This document shows positions 58,978 to 64,000 of a stretch of 64,000 bases of DNA, one piece after another (the stretch's first letter is position 1; every line of letters starts with the position of its first letter). The stretch lies in NCBI GenBank assembly GCA_022842445.1, contig JALHPO010000001.1, positions 543,144-607,143 of the forward strand. Direction: 5' to 3'. The translations under genes and the position numbers were made by a program. The notes below the pieces were generated by a model that was given only the letters and a program-made list of their open reading frames with translations, ran no database searches and was not told the origin of the DNA. The DNA comes from Nitrospira sp. (lineage in GTDB: Bacteria > Nitrospirota > Nitrospiria > Nitrospirales > Nitrospiraceae).

Positions 58978-59415
58978 TCAGTCCTTCGTCACGAATAACG
59001 AACGTTCAAGCGTCGCGAAGAAATTCTGGTAGACCTTGGGGTCTTCGATGGGCTTGTTGTTATAGATGGCGTTGGCCCGGATCATCATCCGTCCGTCCGC
59101 TTGCGGACGGACGGTAACGGTGACACCCAACATATCGTAATAGTTTGGCTCGGCGAATCGGGCGGCACTGACCAGCCCAAGCGCTTCGTTGGCCCGCTCG
59201 ATGATGAAGCCCAAATCTTGGAGAGCCGCAATCACACTGCGCAGAGCAACCTGTCGATCCTTCACGTCGAAAGTCCTGGTCTGCGCACTTCGGATTTTCA
59301 TCTGGGCTTCGGTCGGCGCAAGCAGCTCAGGCCCTGGCTGCGGCGGCACACATCCGCACAACATCGCGAGGGTGGCTCCTACAACCATTCCCCACACGGC
59401 TCGTCGTGTCATCAT
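58978..59415 (-). CDS. Lipoprotein, tandem family member 2
   Basis: Start at MMTRRAVWG (59415); 'IRSAQTRTFDVKDRQVALRSVIAALQDLGFIIERANEALGLVSAARF'; ends 'YQNFFATLERSLFVTKD'. Confidence 0.75.
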   Translation of the reverse strand: MMTRRAVWGMVVGATLAMLCGCVPPQPGPELLAPTEAQMKIRSAQTRTFDVKDRQVALRSVIAALQDLGFIIERANEALGLVSAARFAEPNYYDMLGVTVTVRPQADGRMMIRANAIYNNKPIEDPKVYQNFFATLERSLFVTKD

Positions 59416-59425
59416 GACCTCTTCG

Positions 59426-60034
59426 TCAAAGCGTAAATTCTTCCAGGAATACTGCCTTCGAGAGTTTAGCGAAGAATTCCTGGTATAAAACGGGGTCGCG
59501 AAGCATTTCCATCTTTTGCTGACCGGGCGGAATGTACGTGCGATCGACCTGGCCATCCCCTTTCCAGACGACCCGGTAAAAGATAATTCGAACTTCTTGG
59601 CGCGTGGCCGCCGGATTGACCGCCCGCGCGACAAGAGAAGCCGAGATTTTCTGGTGGAGATCGACGGGCGTAAGCACTTTTCCCATGGACAGCACCAGCA
59701 CAAAAAACCGGCTGATATACTGGCCGTATTCCCTCGCACTCCGTTCCTTTGCCGCCCGCAGAAAGCCCACCTCCCGCACGCTTTCTTCGACCTGAAATCC
59801 CAAATCCTGTAAGACCGCCGCAGAGGCGGACAATAACTCTGTCTCATCCTTGGTCTCGAACATGCGGGTTTGCATGGCCCGGTTTGCAGCACTCTCGGGG
59901 GTCAGCTGAAAGAGTTCTTCCGGCTGTGAGTGCGTCACACACCCGGCGAGCTGGCCCGCAAAAACCAGGCTGAGGGCGACCAGGCACCATCGCCGCAGCA
60001 CGGCGCTCGCGCCCCGGTTAGAATTGCGTCGCAT
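59426..60034 (-). CDS. Lipoprotein, tandem family member 3
   Basis: 'NRAMQTRMFETKDETELLSASAAVLQDLGFQVEESVREVGFLRAAKE'; ends 'YQEFFAKLSKAVFLEEF'. Confidence 0.75.
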   Translation of the reverse strand: MRRNSNRGASAVLRRWCLVALSLVFAGQLAGCVTHSQPEELFQLTPESAANRAMQTRMFETKDETELLSASAAVLQDLGFQVEESVREVGFLRAAKERSAREYGQYISRFFVLVLSMGKVLTPVDLHQKISASLVARAVNPAATRQEVRIIFYRVVWKGDGQVDRTYIPPGQQKMEMLRDPVLYQEFFAKLSKAVFLEEFTL

Positions 60035-60410
60035 TGTAGGCAAAATCGCGAACCTTTTTGTCTTCATCATACTTAATGATGATGGTGAGCGTCCGCTGGC
60101 GCTGCGAACTGGAGCTGTCCCGCGAACTAGCGCCTAGAATGATGAGGCCCGCAAAGGTGGAGCTGGCCGTGTCGACCCGATCGGTGGATACCTTGTCGTA
60201 GATCCAGACCTCCCGGCGCTTCTCGTCTGTCGTAACAATATTGGGGCTCCCGAGCAATTCCGCCACCTGCGAGGCCGGCATCCCGACTTTGACCTCTCCC
60301 TGCACCTTCCCGACTGTCAGCCGGTCTTCTTTAATCTCGGCCTTTCCTCCGGCACATCCCGCCACAGCCACCACCAGACACAAACCCAGCGCCATCCATG
60401 TACGTGTCAT
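60018..60410 (-). CDS. SmpA/OmlA (BamE)-like lipoprotein
   Basis: 'CLVVAVAGCAGG'; 'VKVGMPASQVAELLGSPNIVTTDEKRREVWIYDK'. Confidence 0.7.
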   Translation of the reverse strand: MTRTWMALGLCLVVAVAGCAGGKAEIKEDRLTVGKVQGEVKVGMPASQVAELLGSPNIVTTDEKRREVWIYDKVSTDRVDTASSTFAGLIILGASSRDSSSSQRQRTLTIIIKYDEDKKVRDFAYNATQF

Positions 60411-60703
60411 TGGACATTCCTCCTGAAATACGACAGCTCTGTCTTCAACCGATGCCTCTCTCTTCTAGAATACACACTCCAAGGTTCGAAATCACCTTGC
60501 GAGCCAAGCCTCCCGTTACCACAAATACGAGCTTCCTTGGTCGTAACCCGCATGCCCCCGATAGCTTCCCATCAGATCCCCCCGACTTTAGTTTTGCTCG
60601 GACACGACCGATAGTGATATCAGGACGCCGCTTCGGACAAAACCGATGTACGCAACTGTCACAGCAGCGAACCTGTGTGCAGTCTACTCGGAAAGGCTCT
60701 GAT

Positions 60704-61561
60704 ATGACCTCAGCTCAAGAACTGATTCGATCCTGCTCCGCCATGTTTACACTCCCGGAAATCTATACCCGTGTCCGCGCGGTCGTCGATAACCCCGAAT
60801 CATCAATGGACGACCTGGCAAACGCGATCAAAATCGATCCGGCCATCGCGGCGCGTCTCTTGAAAGTCGTGAACAGCCCGCTGTATGGATTCCCGAAGCA
60901 GATTGACAGTATCAGCCGCGCGGTCAACATGATCGGCATGCAATCCGTCAGCGACTTGGTCGCCGCCACTACGATCGGGCGAACCTTCTCAGGAATGACA
61001 GCAGGCCTCATGGATCTTCCGTCCTTCTGGAGGAAAAGTGTGCTCTGTGCCCTGATGGCAGGGAAAATCGCCAAAGCCAGCGGCATCATGGAAAGCGAGC
61101 GCTTCTTTATCGAGGGGCTCTTGCGGGACATCGGACACTTAGTCCTCTATCAAACCGTGCCGCAACGGGCACAGTCTGCCCTGATCGAGTCCGGACATCT
61201 CGGAACAAGGCTGGCCGAAGTGGAACAATCGAATATCGGATGCGACTTTGCCGAAGTCGGTGCGGAGTTAGTTCGCTTCTGGGGTATGCCGCGTCCCATT
61301 GAGCAGGCCATCCGCTACCAGATCCATCCAGAGGAAGCGATTGAGTATCAGATGCACGCGTCGATCGTTCACCTGGCCGGAGTTGCCGCCGATGCCGCTC
61401 AATTGGAAACGAATCGGGCCGTCGATCCACCTCCGTTCGACCCGTTTGCTCTCTCCTGCACACAGTTCAACTTAAACAAGCACCAATCTCTACTGGCCGA
61501 GGCTCAGCAGGAGCTGCAGGACACGCTGGCATTTATTTCCCCGTTGGCGACGGCCGCATAG
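60704..61561 (+). CDS. HDOD-domain protein
   Basis: 'LPEIYTRVRAVVDNPESSMDDLANAIKIDPAIAARLLKVVNSPLYGFPKQIDSISRAVNMIGMQSVSDLV'. Confidence 0.88.
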   Translation: MTSAQELIRSCSAMFTLPEIYTRVRAVVDNPESSMDDLANAIKIDPAIAARLLKVVNSPLYGFPKQIDSISRAVNMIGMQSVSDLVAATTIGRTFSGMTAGLMDLPSFWRKSVLCALMAGKIAKASGIMESERFFIEGLLRDIGHLVLYQTVPQRAQSALIESGHLGTRLAEVEQSNIGCDFAEVGAELVRFWGMPRPIEQAIRYQIHPEEAIEYQMHASIVHLAGVAADAAQLETNRAVDPPPFDPFALSCTQFNLNKHQSLLAEAQQELQDTLAFISPLATAA

Positions 61562-61825
61562 GCCCCGGCAGCCGGCCCTTTCGATTTCGCCACCCCCCCG
61601 TCACGCATGAACGTTTGTTGCGAAACCGCATGGCACCCTGTTCTGCGTGAAGCGTATCCCGTCTCTCGCAACCAGGAATAGATCTGAACATATTCCTTCC
61701 GTCCTGCGCTGCACGCTCGCCTCGCTGAGTCGAAGCGGGCTTCACGAGATACAAGCGACGCGGAACGGAGCAGCAGATCACGCTTGCACCAGATGCTCAT
61801 GGAATGAGACAGGCTGGCCCACCGG

Positions 61826-63271
61826 CTATGCTTCGTCCTCGTCGCTCCTGTGGGCTGATGGAATTCCATAGCGTTTGCATTTCTCCCACAGTGCTTTGCG
61901 GGACAAGCCGAGGATCTTCGATGCCGCCGTGCGGCTGCCTTCGGCTCGCTCCAGCACAGACAGAATATACTCCTTCTCGAAACCCTCCCGCGCAGCAGCC
62001 AGTGAGGTCAGAACTGTATCTGCTTTCTTCGGTCCTCCGGTCAGACCCTCGCTGCAAAAGCCGCAGGAGTCTTGCGGTGGGCCGCCCAGGTACGGGCAGG
62101 ATTGGAAACCGCACAGGTCAGCCGGCTGAATCACATCCCGCTCATGCCCCAAGGCCACGGCCCGCTCGACCACGTTTTCGAGCTCACGCACGTTCCCCGG
62201 ATAGGAATAGCGCAGCAGCAGCTCGCGCGCAGGGAGCGAGAATCCCCGCAGCTTCTTGTTCAGCTTGCCTGAGCAGGTGTCCAGCACATGCTCGGCAATC
62301 ACCATGATATCCTCCTGCCGTTCCCGCAGCGGTGGAACAATCACCTGCACGACATTGAGCCGGTAAAAGAGGTCTTCTCGAAACCGTCCCTGCGCAACTT
62401 CCTTGCGCAGATCCTTTTGTGTCGCACACACCAGGCGAACATCCGCATCAATCGTATCGTTTCCCCCCACCCGTTCGAACGTCCGTTCCTGCAACACCCG
62501 CAATAGTTTCACCTGAACCGCCGCAGACAGTTCGCCGATCTCGTCGAGGAACAATGTCCCGCGATGGGCCAACTCAAATCGCCCCCGGCGCTGACGCATT
62601 GCCCCTGTAAACGCGCCCTTCTCATGCCCGAACAGCTCGGCCTCCAACAGTGTTTCCGGCAGGGCGGCACAACTCACCTTGATCAGCGGAGCATCCCGCC
62701 GGGGACTGTTCTGATGTACCGCATTGGCCACCAGCTCTTTCCCCGTTCCGCTTTCACCAAGAATCAACACCGTCGAGTCGGTCGCCGCCACCAGCTTGAT
62801 CTTGTCCAGCACCGCGCGCATCCGGCTGTTGACGCCCAGAATGCCGCCGAAGCTGAACTTGTCTTCCAGTACCGCCTTGAGATCCTGATTTTCCCGGCGG
62901 AGCGCGACCACATGGCCGATCCGCTCAACGATCAGCAGCAACTCATCCATCTGAAAGGGCTTCGTCAGATAATCGATCGCGCCCAGCTTCATCGCTCCGA
63001 CTGCCGTGTCCACGGAACCGTGCGCGGTGATCACCACCACCTCCGTCTCCGGCGCCTTGTCTTTGGCTGCCTTGAGCACCGTCAACCCATCGGCGCCGGG
63101 CAACCGCAAATCGGTAATCACAAGATCGAATTGTTCTTGCCGGATCGCATCGATCCCCTCGGTCCCGGATGCGGCCGCATGCACGTCGTACCCGATGGCC
63201 TCCAGCGCGTCCACCATCGACAAGCGCATCAGCGGTTCGTCATCGACCAGGAGAATCGTCAATCCCTTCAT
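61826..63271 (-). CDS. Sigma-54-dependent response regulator (NtrC/AtoC family)
   Basis: Receiver 'ILLVDDEPLMRLSMVDALEAIGYDV'; AAA+ 'GESGTGKELVANAVH', 'GAFTGA', 'GTLFLDEIGEL'; C-terminal Fis-type HTH. Confidence 0.94.
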   Translation of the reverse strand: MKGLTILLVDDEPLMRLSMVDALEAIGYDVHAAASGTEGIDAIRQEQFDLVITDLRLPGADGLTVLKAAKDKAPETEVVVITAHGSVDTAVGAMKLGAIDYLTKPFQMDELLLIVERIGHVVALRRENQDLKAVLEDKFSFGGILGVNSRMRAVLDKIKLVAATDSTVLILGESGTGKELVANAVHQNSPRRDAPLIKVSCAALPETLLEAELFGHEKGAFTGAMRQRRGRFELAHRGTLFLDEIGELSAAVQVKLLRVLQERTFERVGGNDTIDADVRLVCATQKDLRKEVAQGRFREDLFYRLNVVQVIVPPLRERQEDIMVIAEHVLDTCSGKLNKKLRGFSLPARELLLRYSYPGNVRELENVVERAVALGHERDVIQPADLCGFQSCPYLGGPPQDSCGFCSEGLTGGPKKADTVLTSLAAAREGFEKEYILSVLERAEGSRTAASKILGLSRKALWEKCKRYGIPSAHRSDEDEA

Positions 63272-64000
63272 GACGGCTTCTCCACAAGCGACGGTTCCGG
63301 CGACACAGGCAGGCACAGTGTGAACGTCGTTCCTTTGCCGACTTCACTCTCCACAAGAATCTTCCCGCCATGACGCTCCACGATGCCGAGATTCACGGAA
63401 AGCCCTAACCCCGTTCCCTCCCCCTCGCCTTTGGTCGTAAAGAACGGATCGAATACGCGCGGCAGGATGGAGGGGGGAATGCCCGACCCCGTATCGCCGA
63501 CTTCAACCAGGCAAATTCCCTCGGCTACGGAGGTCCGAATCGTCAACATCCCGCCGTGCTTCATCGCCTGCACCGCGTTCAAGAGCAAATTCATCAAGAC
63601 CTGTTCGATCATGTGGCGATCCACCAGGACGCTGGGCAGACCATGTCGCAATACAGTCTCCAGTGTAATCCGATTGGGGGCGAATAGGTGGGTCGTCAGC
63701 ACCAAGACCTGCTCGACGATCCGATTGATATCGGCCGGACTGAATTCCGGCTCATGCTGCTGAGAAAAATCCAGCAGCTGCCGGACAATTTTTTGTACCC
63801 GGCGGACGCCATGTTCCATAGACGCCCAATATTCCTCCTGACGAGCCTGGGATACCCCCCCTTTTCGAAGATTGTAGAGACAATTGAGAATCCCGCCGAG
63901 CGGGTTATTGATTTCGTGCGCCACGCCGGCCGCCAGTTTCCCGACGGAAGCCAGTTTCTCTGAATTGAGAATCTGCCGCTCCAGCTTCTTCGTCTCCGTC
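63268..64000 (-). CDS. Sensor histidine kinase, truncated by the window edge
   Basis: 'LNSEKLASVGKLAAGVAHEINNPLGGILNCLYNL' H-box; 'GDTGSGIPPSILPRVFDPFFTTKGEGEGTGLGLSVNLGIVERHGG' ATPase; frame open to the window end. Confidence 0.92.
   Translation of the reverse strand, partial: TETKKLERQILNSEKLASVGKLAAGVAHEINNPLGGILNCLYNLRKGGVSQARQEEYWASMEHGVRRVQKIVRQLLDFSQQHEPEFSPADINRIVEQVLVLTTHLFAPNRITLETVLRHGLPSVLVDRHMIEQVLMNLLLNAVQAMKHGGMLTIRTSVAEGICLVEVGDTGSGIPPSILPRVFDPFFTTKGEGEGTGLGLSVNLGIVERHGGKILVESEVGKGTTFTLCLPVSPEPSLVEKPS

Noticed and set aside
1-64000. CRISPR array
   Set aside because: No regularly spaced direct repeats with unique spacers were seen; the repeats found are dispersed and palindromic.
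1-64000. tRNA or rRNA genes
   Set aside because: No convincing tRNA cloverleaf (GTTCRANNC-type T-arm with matching acceptor stem) or rRNA sequence was noticed by eye; tRNAscan-SE and barrnap were not run.

Overview
This 64-kb window is a GC-rich bacterial chromosomal segment. Gene content best fits Nitrospira or a close relative (inference: two ethylbenzene-dehydrogenase/NxrC-like gamma subunits, three pentaheme cytochromes c, a TorD-like chaperone, a Tat component, an SmbP metal-binding protein and a Pup-like protein). Housekeeping genes include a uvrA-like gene, relA/spoT, recJ, hppA, an M3 peptidase and an NtrC-type two-component pair. The strongest accessory block is ~40.4-54.0 kb on the minus strand. 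It looks like an accessory, electron-transfer and maturation cluster for a periplasmic molybdo-enzyme such as nitrite oxidoreductase, but no catalytic alpha or beta subunit is in the window. Other notable points: an isolated pup gene ending in GGE, whose stop region doubles as a terminator-like hairpin; a DnaA-box cluster in an AT-rich noncoding region (56.5-57.0 kb); a three-gene tandem lipoprotein family (58.4-60.0 kb); several dispersed intergenic palindromic repeat families, including one element with perfect 20-bp terminal inverted repeats; G-rich intergenic tracts; a frameshifted gene; two sites of gene decay; and a conserved-looking 58-aa ORF absent from the supplied ORF track. No tRNA, rRNA, CRISPR array or intact transposase was recognised. 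All family assignments come from reading motifs, not from database searches.
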